A DNA stretch of 64,000 nt from Actinoplanes sp. L3-i22. GTDB lineage: Bacteria; Actinomycetota; Actinomycetes; Mycobacteriales; Micromonosporaceae. The position numbers and the translations under genes are program-made. The notes beneath the pieces are model-generated. The model had not been told where the DNA came from, did no database searches, and worked only from the letters and a program-made list of their open reading frames with translations. Of the stretch, positions 1-8,798 are shown piece after piece (positions within the stretch are counted from its first letter, which is position 1; each line of letters begins with the position of its first letter). The stretch spans positions 8,378,501 through 8,442,500 of the forward strand of contig NZ_AP024745.1 in assembly GCF_019704555.1 (NCBI RefSeq). The letters are read 5' to 3'.

Positions 1-4
1 GAGC

Positions 5-175
5 GGCCGGAGTCTCCTGACTCCCGGATCGCCGTTCCCCGCTCGCCTTCCGGCCCGGACGGGCCGTGGCGGGCTGCCGCCGCAGCGGATCGCTCCCCGG
101 TCACAGTGGCGGGACCGTCCCGGACTCGCACCGGGTTCCTCCGCGACCGCTCGGCGATCACTCTTTCCTACCGCC
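5..175 (-). promoter_or_regulatory. cobalamin (B12) riboswitch, reading leftward out of the window
   Basis: On the minus strand the stretch carries the hallmarks of the cobalamin riboswitch in the right order. GGTGCGAGTCCGGG lies at 132-119, the highly conserved CCCGCCACTGTG box at 113-102, then GGGGAGCGA, and near the 3' end AGTCAGGAGACTCC (about 22-9). The 5' boundary near 175 is approximate and the expression platform runs off the left edge. It should control a gene left of position 1 on the minus strand, probably in B12 synthesis or uptake or a B12-replaceable enzyme. That gene is not visible, so the target is unknown. Confidence 0.85.
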
Positions 176-396
176 GGTCCGCCCGTCAAACAGCGACCAG
201 GCAGATCACACGCCCGCCGCGCCCGGCAACCCCGCCTGCCACCTCAGCCGCAGCCGACAGTGTCGGCCCGGCCCGCGCGCCGCTCGCGCTCCCCGGCTGG
301 CACTCACGGTCCTTCCCGGCCCTCGAAACAGCCCTCAGCGCCGGCCTGCACCGCGGGACGCGGCTGGGCGGTGACCCGGCAACCGGGTCGCGTGGG

Positions 397-545
397 TTCT
401 TTTGAACCGTGACCACCCACGGACGTCGCCCTTGCGGGTCTCGTGTTCTGGGCGCCCCGCGCCCTTGCGAGACCCGGAAGGGTCCCCGCGGGAGCGACGA
501 TCCGGACCCCGGCGGACCGAGGCAAAAATGAACTTGATCTTGAAG
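397..545 (+). repeat. dispersed intergenic element, copy 1 of 4
   Basis: First copy of a roughly 145-bp element found four times in the window. It holds the invariant 30-bp block (473-502). A nested hairpin has outer arms GGGTCTCG/CGAGACCC and inner arms GGGCGC/GCGCCC. An outer CGTCGC/GCGACG pairing spans them. A small leading hairpin GGTTC-TTTT-GAACC is at 395-408. The 3' third is the most diverged of the four copies but keeps the GAGGCAAAAATGAACTTGATC-like end. It lies between the riboswitch region and the citrate synthase terminator. No protein gene is supported in 180-600. Confidence 0.85.
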
Positions 546-604
546 TAGGTCCTGCTCGAAGAGCAGCCGCACCGTCCACCCTGGGCGATCGGGGACGCGA
601 AAAC

Positions 605-630
605 GCCCCACCGGATTTCCGGTGGGGCGC
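605..630 (-). terminator. bidirectional intrinsic terminator after citrate synthase
   Basis: A 12-bp GC-rich stem (CGCCCCACCGGA with its complement) closes over a 2-nt gap, or a 3-5 nt loop if it frays. It is flanked by AAAA on the left and GTTTTC on the right, so a T-tract follows the stem on either strand. It sits 98 nt beyond the citrate synthase stop and is the natural end of that transcript. It may also stop rightward transcription through repeat copy 1. Confidence 0.8.
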
Positions 631-727
631 GTTTTCAAAAGTCTTTCCGCCAGTGCCGGCGCCGAACTCCGCCTCTTGAGTCCGGGCCGTGTCGTTCAGT
701 TCTTTCCCAGAATTGCCGTGGAACTTC

Positions 728-2011
728 TCAGCGCTGCGACATCGGAACGAAGTCGCGGACCGGCGCGCCGGTGTAGATCTGCCGCGGGCGACCGATCTTG
801 TTCGCCGGGTCGTGCATCATCTCGCGGTACTGAGCGATCCAGCCCGGAAGACGCCCGATGGCGAACAGCACCGTGAACATCTTCGTCGGGAAGCCCATGG
901 CCTTGTAGATCAGGCCGGTGTAGAAGTCGACGTTCGGGTACAGCTTGCGGGAGACGAAGTAGTCGTCGTGGAGCGCGATCTCCTCGAGCTTGAACGCGAT
1001 CTCCAGCAGCGGGTCCGGGTTGTCCAGGGTCGACAGCATCTCCTGGGCGGCCTTCTTGACGATGGCGGCGCGCGGGTCGTAGTTCTTGTAGACCCGGTGG
1101 CCGAAGCCCATCAACTTGACGCCCTTCTCCTTGTTCTTCACTCGCGTGACGAAGGAGTTGACGTCGCCGCCGTCCTTGCGGATCTGCTCGAGCATCTCGA
1201 GCACCGCCGCGTTGGCGCCGCCGTGCAACGGGCCGGAGAGGGCGTTGATGCCGGCCGAGACCGAGGCGAACAGGTTCGCCTGGGCCGAGCCGACCATCCG
1301 GACGCTCGACGTGGAGCAGTTCTGCTCGTGGTCGGCGTGCAGCACGAACAGCATGTCGAGGATCTTCGCGACCTTCGGGTCGACGTCGTAGTTGACGGTC
1401 GGCAGGCCGAAGGTGAGGCGCAGGAAGTTCTCGACGTAGTCGAGCGAGTTGTCCGGGTACGGCAGCGGGTGACCGATCGACTTCTTGTACGCGTACGCCG
1501 CGATCGTCGGAAGTTTCGCCATCAGCCGGATTGCGGAGATATCGACCTGCTCGTCGTCCAGCGGGTCGAGCGCGTCCTGGTAGAAGGTGGACAGCGCGGT
1601 GACCGCCGAGGAGAGCACCGCCATCGGGTGCGCGTCACGCGGGAAACCGGAGAAGAAGGTCCGCATCTCCTCCTGGAGGAGCGTGTGCACACGGATCTTG
1701 TCGCCGAAGTCGCGCAGCTGAGCCTCGGTCGGGAGCTCGCCGTTCATCAGGAGGTACGAGACCTCCAGGAACGACGACTTCCCGGCCAGCTGCTCGATCG
1801 GGTATCCGCGGTAGCGGAGAATTCCGGCGTCACCGTCGATGTAGGTGATCGCCGAGGTGGTCGATGCGGTGTTGACGAAACCGACGTCGAGTGTGACGAA
1901 ACCGGTCTCCTTCAGCAGAGCACTGACGTCGATGCCGCCCGGCCCGTCGACGGCGTCGGTGACGCCCATCGACAATTGGCCACCGGGGTGGTCGAGCTTG
2001 ACATCCGTCAT
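728..2011 (-). CDS. gltA: citrate synthase (type II, hexameric family)
   Basis: Condenses oxaloacetate and acetyl-CoA to citrate at the entry of the TCA cycle in the cytosol. The 427-aa product matches the length of type II enzymes. The active-site blocks are visible: SGPLHGGAN (substrate His), MGFGHRVYKNYDPR (second His and Arg) and PNVDFYTGL (catalytic Asp). The N-terminal segment before the TSAITYIDGD block is the short beta-rich domain of this family. The ATG start is preceded by GAGGGAA at good spacing. The gene stands alone, ends at a strong hairpin, and is divergent from the Usp gene across a 183-bp promoter region. Assignment is secure; whether it is the main citrate synthase or a paralogue cannot be told. 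Confidence 0.95.
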   Translation of the reverse strand: MTDVKLDHPGGQLSMGVTDAVDGPGGIDVSALLKETGFVTLDVGFVNTASTTSAITYIDGDAGILRYRGYPIEQLAGKSSFLEVSYLLMNGELPTEAQLRDFGDKIRVHTLLQEEMRTFFSGFPRDAHPMAVLSSAVTALSTFYQDALDPLDDEQVDISAIRLMAKLPTIAAYAYKKSIGHPLPYPDNSLDYVENFLRLTFGLPTVNYDVDPKVAKILDMLFVLHADHEQNCSTSSVRMVGSAQANLFASVSAGINALSGPLHGGANAAVLEMLEQIRKDGGDVNSFVTRVKNKEKGVKLMGFGHRVYKNYDPRAAIVKKAAQEMLSTLDNPDPLLEIAFKLEEIALHDDYFVSRKLYPNVDFYTGLIYKAMGFPTKMFTVLFAIGRLPGWIAQYREMMHDPANKIGRPRQIYTGAPVRDFVPMSQR

Positions 2012-2108
2012 GTATTTCCCTCACTTCACCGGCAGATGTCCCAAAGATTTTGCCGTTCACCGTAAACCCTCAACCTGAATGGGTCATCAGGTGGCCACCC
2101 GGTGAGGC

Positions 2109-2127
2109 ATTGGTCACCAGTCCCTAT
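2109..2127. promoter_or_regulatory. possible DosR/DevR-type box
   Basis: Read on the minus strand this is ATAGGGACTGGTGACCAAT, which keeps the GGGACT half-site of the mycobacterial/actinobacterial DosR box and a weaker second half. It is centred about 50 bp upstream of the start expected from the putative promoter at 2134-2161, a usual DosR position, and Usp genes are classical DosR targets. A perfect 10-bp palindrome GGTGGCCACC lies just left (2090-2099). Single-site match; tentative. Confidence 0.35.
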
Positions 2128-2133
2128 GGACCG

Positions 2134-2161
2134 TTGCGCCATAGATAATGATCGGTATATT
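2134..2161 (+). promoter_or_regulatory. putative promoter of the Usp gene
   Basis: TTGCGC (2134-2139) and TATATT (2156-2161) are separated by 16 bp in an AT-richer patch, 33 nt upstream of the Usp start codon. This is a sequence-pattern call only. Confidence 0.4.
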
Positions 2162-2194
2162 GCGAGAACGTTACGGGGAGCGGAGGTCGGACCG

Positions 2195-3052
2195 ATGCAG
2201 ATCCCGAATCGGCCGCCCGTGGTGGTCGGCGTCAACAAGACCGCGGCCGGTCTGGCCGCCGTGCGCCTCGGCGCGCGCGAGGCGGTCTCCCGAGGCACTT
2301 CACTGTTCGTGGTGCACGCCTTCACCTGGAACGCGGCGGGGGACCGCCAGGTCGCCTCACGCGTCGTCGAGGAGGCGGTCACCACCGCCCAGCGTTCCAC
2401 ACCCGGCGTCGATGTGCGCGGTCAACTCGTGGATGGATCACCCGGATCGGTGCTGCGCCGGTACAGCCGGACCGCCACGATCCTGGTCGTCGGCGCGCGG
2501 CCGGGCGGGTCGGCGCTGCTGGAGGTGGTGACCCAGGCCTGGTGCCCGGTGATCGTGACGCACGGTCCGCGGCCGCCGGCCGGCCGGGTGCTGGCCGCGG
2601 TGGACGGTTCCGGGCCGTCCGTCCTGGCGCTCCGGTTCGCCGCCGAGATGGCCCGCCGCCGGGGGCGCCGGCTGGACGTGGCGTACGCGACCGGCGAGAG
2701 CGAGGGCGGCGAGAGCGCCGGGGCCCGGGTGCTCGACGAGGTGATCGCCGCGGTGCCGGACCTGCCGCCGCTGCGCCGCCGGCTGCTGACCGGGACACCG
2801 GCCGCCGCCCTGGAACGCGCGTCCCGGCGCTCCGCGCTGCTCGTGCTCGGGCCGCGCGGGACCGGTGGCGCCGCCCGGTTCGGGTCGGTGGCCTACGAGA
2901 TGCTCCGGCACAGCGGCTGCCCGACCGCCTTCGTCCACGGCCGCCGCGAGCCGGCCGCCCGCAAGGGCCGGGAGAATCGTGGGCCGGCCACGCACAAAGG
3001 TGGCGGGAAGTCGGAACCCGGCCACTCGACCACCCGCGCGTTGCTACGGTGA
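2195..3052 (+). CDS. tandem universal stress protein (UspA) family protein
   Basis: A 285-aa cytosolic protein built of two Usp domains, roughly residues 8-128 and 130-265. Usp proteins bind ATP or cAMP and are tied to dormancy, hypoxia and stress survival; the exact role is usually unknown. The second domain has a near-canonical nucleotide loop (GPRGTGGAARFGSVA); the first is more degenerate (GARPGGS). The ATG at 2195 was chosen over earlier in-frame starts because GGAGG lies 8 nt before it and the Usp fold begins at once (VVVGVNK). The gene is divergent from citrate synthase and carries the DosR-like box upstream. A basic C-terminal tail of about 30 residues is outside the fold. Confidence 0.8.
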   Translation: MQIPNRPPVVVGVNKTAAGLAAVRLGAREAVSRGTSLFVVHAFTWNAAGDRQVASRVVEEAVTTAQRSTPGVDVRGQLVDGSPGSVLRRYSRTATILVVGARPGGSALLEVVTQAWCPVIVTHGPRPPAGRVLAAVDGSGPSVLALRFAAEMARRRGRRLDVAYATGESEGGESAGARVLDEVIAAVPDLPPLRRRLLTGTPAAALERASRRSALLVLGPRGTGGAARFGSVAYEMLRHSGCPTAFVHGRREPAARKGRENRGPATHKGGGKSEPGHSTTRALLR

Positions 3053-3092
3053 GCAAAAGCTAAGTCTTAGGGCAAAACGGGAGGAATGCCCG

Positions 3093-5423
3093 GTGCGCTC
3101 CGTGCTCCCGCCCGCCATCGCCCGCCGCCAATGGCAGATCATGGCCGCCTTCGGGGTCGTCGTGACCGCGGTCTACACCGCCTACTCGTCGACCGGCCTC
3201 GCCTCCGGAAGCCTGGTCCTGCTCGGTGTGCTGACCGTGGTGGCCTGCTTCCTCGGTCCCCGTCGCTGGGGCGCCGAGCCACCTGCTGCGTGGCTGATGA
3301 TGGCCCTGGCCGCGCTGCTGTTCCTGGTCGGGCTGCTGATCCGGCCGACCGTCACCAACCTGGCGATGCCGCTGCCGCTGCTCGCCGACGTGGCCACGTT
3401 CAGCGGCTACCTGCTGCTCGGCGGCTTCCTGTTCATGCTGTTGCGGGCCCGGCAGAGCCTGGAGAAGCACGCCGTGCTGGACGGGCTGATCGTCTGCCTG
3501 GCCGCCGGGGTGACCAGCACGCTGCTGCTCGCCGCGCCGGCCGCGGCGATCTCCGGGCGGCCCGCGCTGCTCTCCATCATCCAGAGCAGCTATCCGCTCT
3601 TCGACGTGATGCTCGCGCTGCTCGTGATCAACCTGGCCTTCACCACCAAGACCTGGCCGGTCAGCATGGTCGCGCTGCTGGTGATGATGGTCGGACTGTT
3701 CCTCGGGGACACCGCGTACGCGATCGTCGGCGTGAACGGCCAGATCTACGCGTCCCCGCTGCTCAACCTGCCGTACGTGCCGGCGTACACGGCGCTGGGC
3801 GTGGCCGCGCTGCATCCGTCCGTGGTGGAGATGAGCCGGGCCGATCGGCTGCCCGTGCAGGCCTGGTCCTGGCAGCGCCTGGCGGTGCTGGTGCCGGCCC
3901 TGTTCCTGCCGTTCGGCCTGCTCCTGACGACCGGTACCAGCGCCGCCTCGCACCGGCTGCTGATCGCGGTCGCCGGCGCCCTGATGGTGGTGCTGCTGCT
4001 GTTCCGGGCGATCTCCGCGGTGCAGGGCCAGGTCGCCGCGCAGCTGCACTCCGAGCACCAGGCCACCCACGACCCGCTCACCTCGCTGCCGAACCGGCAG
4101 TCGATGTCCAGTGAGATCGAGCGGCTGGTCACCACCGTCGACCCGCACGGGCCGGACCGGGTCTGGGTGTACATGCTCGACCTGGACGGCTTCAAGTGGG
4201 TCAACGACTCGTGGGGGCACGACACCGGCGACCAGCTGGTGATCGAGGTCGGCCGGCGGCTGCGCGCCGCGGTGCCGGAGTCGGTGCCGGTGGCCCGGGT
4301 CGGCGGCGACGAGTTCCTGCTCGCCTTCGTCGGCGACAAGGCCGGCGCGCTGCGCCTGGTCGACGACGTCCGCGGCTGTTTCGCCCGGCCGCTGCCGGTG
4401 CGCGACACCGAGGTGGTGATCAGCGCGTCGATCGGGATCGCGCACTCCAGCGGCGACGCGATGCGCTCCGCGGTGACCGCCGAGGCGCTGATGCGCGACG
4501 CCGACACCGCGATGTACCGCGCCAAGGGCGAGGGCCCGGGCCGGTCCACGATCTTCGACACCACCATGCACGAGCAGGTGCGCGAGCGGATCGAGCTGGA
4601 GGTGGCGCTGCGGCAGGCGCTGGCGAACAACCAGCTGTACGTGGTCTACCAGCCGATCGTGCGGCTGGAGACCGGGATGCCGGTGGGCGCCGAGGCACTG
4701 GTCCGCTGGGAGCACCCGGAGCGCGGCTCGATCCCGCCGATGCTGTTCATCCCGATCGCCGAGGACGCCGGGCTGATCTCCGAGATCGGCACGTTCGTCC
4801 GGACCGAGGCGCTGCGCCAGCTCGGCGTCTGGCGCTCGCAGGGGGTCGTCTCGGAGAGCTTCTACCTGTCGATCAACGTGTCGCCGCGCCAGCTGAGCGA
4901 GGCGGAGCTGCCACTGGTGCTCTCCGGCGAGCTGTTCCGGTTCGGCGTGCCGGCCCAGTGCGTGGCGCTGGAGATGACCGAGTCGGTGATGGTGGACGGC
5001 TCCAGCGTCACCGCCCGGGTGCTGCACGAGCTGCGTCAGCTCGGCGTGAAGCTGCTGGTCGACGACTTCGGTACGGGCTTCTCCGCGCTCGGCTACCTGC
5101 GCCAGTTCCCGGTCACCGGCGTCAAGATCGACCGCTCGTTCGTGACCGGGCTCGGCAAGAACGACCAGGACGACGAGATCGTCCGGGCGGTCGTCGCGAT
5201 GAGCCACGCGCTGGGCCTGAGCGTGATCGCCGAGGGGGTGGAGACCCCGTTGCAGCGGGAGGCGCTCTACCACTTCGGCGTGGTCAACGGGCAGGGCTGG
5301 CTGTGGGGCCGCGGGGTGATCGCGGCCGAGTTCGCCGAGACCTGGCACCTGACCGCGGCGCTGCCCGAGGTGCCGCTGCCGGTCGCCGCGGTCACCAGCA
5401 GCGGCCGCCACCGCCGGGATTAG
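3093..5423 (+). CDS. membrane-anchored GGDEF-EAL protein (c-di-GMP cyclase/phosphodiesterase)
   Basis: A 776-aa protein with about eight hydrophobic segments in the first 300 residues, then a diguanylate cyclase domain with intact GGDEF at residue 404, and a C-terminal EAL domain. The EAL residues are present: EALVRW at 534, SINVSPRQL, EMTESVM, LLVDDFGTG, KIDRSFV and IAEGVET. Both synthesis and hydrolysis of c-di-GMP are therefore possible; which dominates cannot be read from sequence. GTG at 3093 is chosen because GGGAGGAA precedes it by 6 nt, just ahead of the first membrane segment; the frame is open further upstream, overlapping the Usp gene. The membrane part is probably the signal-sensing region. 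The gene ends in a 4-nt convergent overlap with the next gene. Confidence 0.9.
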   Translation: MRSVLPPAIARRQWQIMAAFGVVVTAVYTAYSSTGLASGSLVLLGVLTVVACFLGPRRWGAEPPAAWLMMALAALLFLVGLLIRPTVTNLAMPLPLLADVATFSGYLLLGGFLFMLLRARQSLEKHAVLDGLIVCLAAGVTSTLLLAAPAAAISGRPALLSIIQSSYPLFDVMLALLVINLAFTTKTWPVSMVALLVMMVGLFLGDTAYAIVGVNGQIYASPLLNLPYVPAYTALGVAALHPSVVEMSRADRLPVQAWSWQRLAVLVPALFLPFGLLLTTGTSAASHRLLIAVAGALMVVLLLFRAISAVQGQVAAQLHSEHQATHDPLTSLPNRQSMSSEIERLVTTVDPHGPDRVWVYMLDLDGFKWVNDSWGHDTGDQLVIEVGRRLRAAVPESVPVARVGGDEFLLAFVGDKAGALRLVDDVRGCFARPLPVRDTEVVISASIGIAHSSGDAMRSAVTAEALMRDADTAMYRAKGEGPGRSTIFDTTMHEQVRERIELEVALRQALANNQLYVVYQPIVRLETGMPVGAEALVRWEHPERGSIPPMLFIPIAEDAGLISEIGTFVRTEALRQLGVWRSQGVVSESFYLSINVSPRQLSEAELPLVLSGELFRFGVPAQCVALEMTESVMVDGSSVTARVLHELRQLGVKLLVDDFGTGFSALGYLRQFPVTGVKIDRSFVTGLGKNDQDDEIVRAVVAMSHALGLSVIAEGVETPLQREALYHFGVVNGQGWLWGRGVIAAEFAETWHLTAALPEVPLPVAAVTSSGRHRRD

Positions 5424-5959
5424 GGGAACTCGTAGAGCCAGAACGACTGGGCGTCCATCCGGGTCGGCACGGCCTTGCCGGCGACCCGGCTCAGGATCAC
5501 CCCGATCAGCCGGGGCAGCTGGTGCCGGTCCTCGTTGTAGGTGCAGATGTCCACGAACACCTTGCCGTCGACCGCGCCGATCGGCTGGTACAGCGTGCGC
5601 AGCAGCTCGACGAAGACCCCGGCGCCGCGCGAGCCGCGGGCCGCGCCGACGAACAGCACGTAGAAGATCCGCCGCTGGGCGTACAGCTCGGGCCAGTGGT
5701 GCGCGAAGTAGTCCGGCGAGATCAGCGAGACCGCGCTCAGCTCGGTGGTCATCGCGGCCAGCCCGACGACGTCGCCCGCGGCGTCGCGCGCCACGTACTT
5801 GTCCGCCCGCGGGTCGGCCATCAGCTCGTCGAACTCGACCTGGTGCAGCACGTGCCGGTTCACCGCGAGGATCGCCAGCTCGGAAAAGGCGTCGCGGTAG
5901 AAGCCCCAGGCCGGGTCGAGCAGCTCGGCCGGCAGCACCGGCATGACGTCCACGCGCAT
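5420..5959 (-). CDS. GNAT-like hypothetical protein
   Basis: A 179-aa protein with an N-acetyltransferase feel: a strand pattern YVARDAAGDVVGLAAM followed by IFYVLFVGAARGSRGAGVFVELL. The RGSRGAG stretch sits where the acetyl-CoA-binding loop of GNAT enzymes lies. Substrate unknown, and the family match is loose. The start is set at the second in-frame ATG (MRVDVMPVLP), where the fold begins; an upstream in-frame start at 5995 would add 12 residues. It is convergent with the GGDEF-EAL gene, the two stop codons overlapping. Confidence 0.55.
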   Translation of the reverse strand: MRVDVMPVLPAELLDPAWGFYRDAFSELAILAVNRHVLHQVEFDELMADPRADKYVARDAAGDVVGLAAMTTELSAVSLISPDYFAHHWPELYAQRRIFYVLFVGAARGSRGAGVFVELLRTLYQPIGAVDGKVFVDICTYNEDRHQLPRLIGVILSRVAGKAVPTRMDAQSFWLYEFP

Positions 5960-6088
5960 GACTGGCCCCCGTGAAGTTGTCCCGCTTCCCGACAAACCTC
6001 TCAGTCCCCCTGGTGCCGCGCGGGCAACTCCGGCATTATTCGCTCACGGATTTGCCCGGGTGATCCCGATCACCAGGTGGGAGGCGTG

Positions 6089-6214
6089 ATGTCGGAACTG
6101 TTCGGCGCCGAGGGCCACGCCCTCTGGCTCACCGCCGTGCTGCTGGCCCTGGTCGCCGGTCTCGGCGTGGCGCTGGTCGCGGCGACCCGCGGTGGGCTGC
6201 CACCGCGCCGATAA
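6089..6214 (+). CDS. small single-span membrane protein (41 aa)
   Basis: ATG at 6089, preceded by GGGAGG at 5-nt spacing, opens a 41-codon frame ending at TAA 6212-6214. The product is one hydrophobic helix ([20 protein letters not shown]) flanked by a short acidic N-terminus (MSELFGAEGHA) and a basic C-terminus (TRGGLPPRR), a classic Nin-Cout-ambiguous micro-protein. It ends 7 nt before the exonuclease III start, so it probably heads that transcript. No function can be assigned. The good ribosome site and codon use are the only support. Confidence 0.5.
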   Translation: MSELFGAEGHALWLTAVLLALVAGLGVALVAATRGGLPPRR

Positions 6215-6221
6215 TGGGTGG

Positions 6222-6995
6222 ATGCGCTTCGCCACCTGGAACGTCAACTCGGTCAAGGCCCGGCTCCCCCGCCTGCTCGACTGGCTGGAGAGCGCCGCTC
6301 CCGACGTGGTCTGCCTCCAGGAGACCAAGGTCGCCGCGGACGGCTTCCCGTCCGCCGAGGTCGCCGAGCTGGGCTACGAGACCGCGGAATACGGTCAGGG
6401 CCGCTGGAACGGTGTCGCGATCCTGTCCCGGGTCGGGATCGCCGAGGTCCGCCGCGGCTTCCCCGGCGAGCCCGGCTATCCGGACCCCGAGGCCCGCGCC
6501 GTCTCCGCGGTCTGCGACAAGATCAAATTCATGTCGGTGTACGTGCCCAACGGCCGGACCCCGGACGACCCGCACTACACCTACAAACTGGAGTGGCTGC
6601 GCGCCCTGCGCCTGACGCTCGCCACGGATCTGGCCGCCGGTCCCCTGGTGGTGGCCGGTGACTTCAACGTCGCGCCGACCGACGCGGACGTCTGGGACCC
6701 GGCGGTCTTCGCCGGCTCGACCCACGTCACGCCCCCGGAACGCGAGGCGATCGCCGCGCTGCGCGACCTCGGCCTCACCGACGTGCCGGCCCGGGCGATG
6801 AAGGGCGACCACCCGTTCACCTATTGGGATTACCGGGCGGGCATGTTCCACCAGAACAAGGGCATGCGCATCGATCACGTCTACACCAGCGCGGACCTGG
6901 CCGCCGCGGTGACGGATGCCGTGGTGGATCGCGAGGCGCGCAAGGGCAAGGGCCCGTCCGACCACGCGCCGGTGATCGTCGATCTGAAGCGCTGA
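6222..6995 (+). CDS. xthA: exodeoxyribonuclease III (AP endonuclease family)
   Basis: A 257-aa Mg2+-dependent endonuclease/exonuclease/phosphatase-fold enzyme that cleaves at abasic sites and trims 3' ends in base excision repair. The motifs appear in order: WNVNSVKARL, CLQETKV (metal-binding Glu), GRWNGVAILSR, YVPNGR (catalytic Tyr), GDFNVAPTDADVW (Asp/Asn), MRIDHVY and SDHAPVIVDL (catalytic Asp-His). The length is normal. The ATG at 6222 gives MRFATWNVNSVKA, the expected N-terminus; the upstream in-frame start would add residues outside the fold. The gene follows the small membrane protein closely. Confidence 0.92.
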   Translation: MRFATWNVNSVKARLPRLLDWLESAAPDVVCLQETKVAADGFPSAEVAELGYETAEYGQGRWNGVAILSRVGIAEVRRGFPGEPGYPDPEARAVSAVCDKIKFMSVYVPNGRTPDDPHYTYKLEWLRALRLTLATDLAAGPLVVAGDFNVAPTDADVWDPAVFAGSTHVTPPEREAIAALRDLGLTDVPARAMKGDHPFTYWDYRAGMFHQNKGMRIDHVYTSADLAAAVTDAVVDREARKGKGPSDHAPVIVDLKR

Positions 6996-7090
6996 CCGGG
7001 TTCCGCGGGCCCGCGTACCGCCCGGTTCGCCGGACGACCCCGTAGGCTGAGGGACGTTCTGCACGACTCGGCGGGGAGACGGGAGGGACG

Positions 7091-8782
7091 ATGACTTCGC
7101 GGACACCGCGGGTGACGACGGTCCCGGTGGCCACGCCGCTGCTGCTGCGGGCCACGTTCGACGCGGCGACCGAGGCGGTGCTGCTCTGCTCGGCCGCCGA
7201 CGACACCATCCTGCTGGCCAATCCGGCGGCCTGTGCGCTCGTGCCCGGCCTGCGGCCCGGCGATCCGCTGACCGCGGCGCCGCTGCCCGAGCTGGCCGCC
7301 GCCGTGACCGAGGGCGCCGATTCCTTCCGGTCCGAGCACCACCGCCGCTTTCTGTACGGGCACCGCCGCGACCTGGACAACGCCCACTACGCCTGGTTCC
7401 TCCGCGACCACACCGACGAACGGGACCGGACCGCCGCCCTGGAGGCCGAGCGGTCCCGGGCCGCGTTCCTGGCCGACGCCGGCCGCCGGCTCTCCGCCTC
7501 GCTGAACCCGCGCCGGGTCCGCCGCACCACGGTCGAGCTCGCCGTCGAGCACCTGGCCGACGCGGCCGTGGTGATCCTCCCGCCGGACCGGCGCCGGAAC
7601 TGCGCCTGGAGCAGTGCGCCCGGCCACCCGGTCGAGGAGGGCCTGTTCGGCGAGGAGACGCTCGGCGACGTGCCCGGCCTGCGCGAGGTGATCGACGGCT
7701 TCCCGCCGATCCCGAGCCGCTGGCTGGACGCGTCGCAGGTGCCCGGCTGGCTGTTCCCGGCCGACCTCGGCCCGATCGGCGCGCTGCTGGTCACGCCGCT
7801 GCCGGGCAACGCCGAGCCGGCCGGCGCGCTGATCCTGGCCCGGACCGGCGCCGACGCCGTCTTCAGCCCGGCGGACGAGGCGCTCGCCCGGGTGTTCGCC
7901 GCCCGGGCCGGCGCGGCCCTCTCCGCCGCCGCGCTCTACCAGGAGCAGGTCGAGACCGCCGCGGTGCTGCAGGCCGACCTGCTGCCGCCGGCGCTGCCCC
8001 CGACCGAGGGCTTCGAGCTGGCCGGGACGTACCAGGCGGCCCGCGAGACGATGCTGATCGGCGGCGACTTCTACGAGGTCTTCGGCCCGACCGCGACCAG
8101 CGAGGACACCGTGATCGCGCTCGGCGACGTGTGCGGCACCGGGCCGGAGGCGGCCGTCCTGACCGGCAAGGTCCGCCAGACGCTGCGCGCGCTGCGCCTG
8201 GTCGGCGCCGATCCGGAGACCATGCTGCGGGTGCTCAACCAGGCGCTGACCGAGTCCGCCCGGCGCCAGCGGTTCGTCACCCTGGTGGTCGGCGCGGTCA
8301 CCCGGGCCGACCACGGCCGGGTCCGGCTCGAGCTGGCCGCCGGCGGCCACCCGCCGCCCCTGGTGCTGCGCACCGACGGGACCGTCGAGGAGGTGCCGAC
8401 CAGCGGGACGCTGATCGGCGTCATGCCGCACACGTCGATCCACCCGGCCACCGCCGAGCTCGCCCCCGGCGAGTTGTGCCTGCTCTACAGCGACGGGCTG
8501 ACCGAGGCCCGGGGTGGCCCGACCGGTGTCGAGCAGTTCGGTGAGGCCCGGCTGCACCGCGCGCTCGCCGACTGCGCGGGCCTGCCCGGCGCGGTCACCC
8601 TGGAGCGCCTGCGCCAGCTCGTCTCCGACTGGGTGCACGGCGGCACCACCGACGACATCGCGATGCTGGCGGTCCGCGCGCACCCCCGGCCGCCGCTGAG
8701 CCTGCGCGGCGGCGGCGCGAACCAGTCGCCGTACCTGACCGCCGCCCGGCACGGTGACCGGCGGGTGCGCCCACGCGCATGA
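7091..8782 (+). CDS. PAS/GAF-SpoIIE serine phosphatase
   Basis: A 563-aa soluble PP2C-type phosphatase of the SpoIIE/RsbU class, which dephosphorylates anti-anti-sigma (STAS) proteins in partner-switching control of stress sigma factors. Residues 18-115 look PAS-like (VLLCSAADDTILLANPAA), 150-290 GAF-like, and 310-540 carry the phosphatase signatures GGDFYEVF, ALGDVCGTGPEAA, GGHPPPLVL, YSDGLTEAR and TDDIAMLAV. The start has GGGAGGGAC at good spacing. The stop is 16 nt before a B12-binding protein, so the two are very likely co-transcribed; the neighbour is a plausible input for the enzyme. No STAS or RsbW-type gene is adjacent. Confidence 0.88.
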   Translation: MTSRTPRVTTVPVATPLLLRATFDAATEAVLLCSAADDTILLANPAACALVPGLRPGDPLTAAPLPELAAAVTEGADSFRSEHHRRFLYGHRRDLDNAHYAWFLRDHTDERDRTAALEAERSRAAFLADAGRRLSASLNPRRVRRTTVELAVEHLADAAVVILPPDRRRNCAWSSAPGHPVEEGLFGEETLGDVPGLREVIDGFPPIPSRWLDASQVPGWLFPADLGPIGALLVTPLPGNAEPAGALILARTGADAVFSPADEALARVFAARAGAALSAAALYQEQVETAAVLQADLLPPALPPTEGFELAGTYQAARETMLIGGDFYEVFGPTATSEDTVIALGDVCGTGPEAAVLTGKVRQTLRALRLVGADPETMLRVLNQALTESARRQRFVTLVVGAVTRADHGRVRLELAAGGHPPPLVLRTDGTVEEVPTSGTLIGVMPHTSIHPATAELAPGELCLLYSDGLTEARGGPTGVEQFGEARLHRALADCAGLPGAVTLERLRQLVSDWVHGGTTDDIAMLAVRAHPRPPLSLRGGGANQSPYLTAARHGDRRVRPRA

Positions 8783-8798
8783 TGGGTACTACACACAC

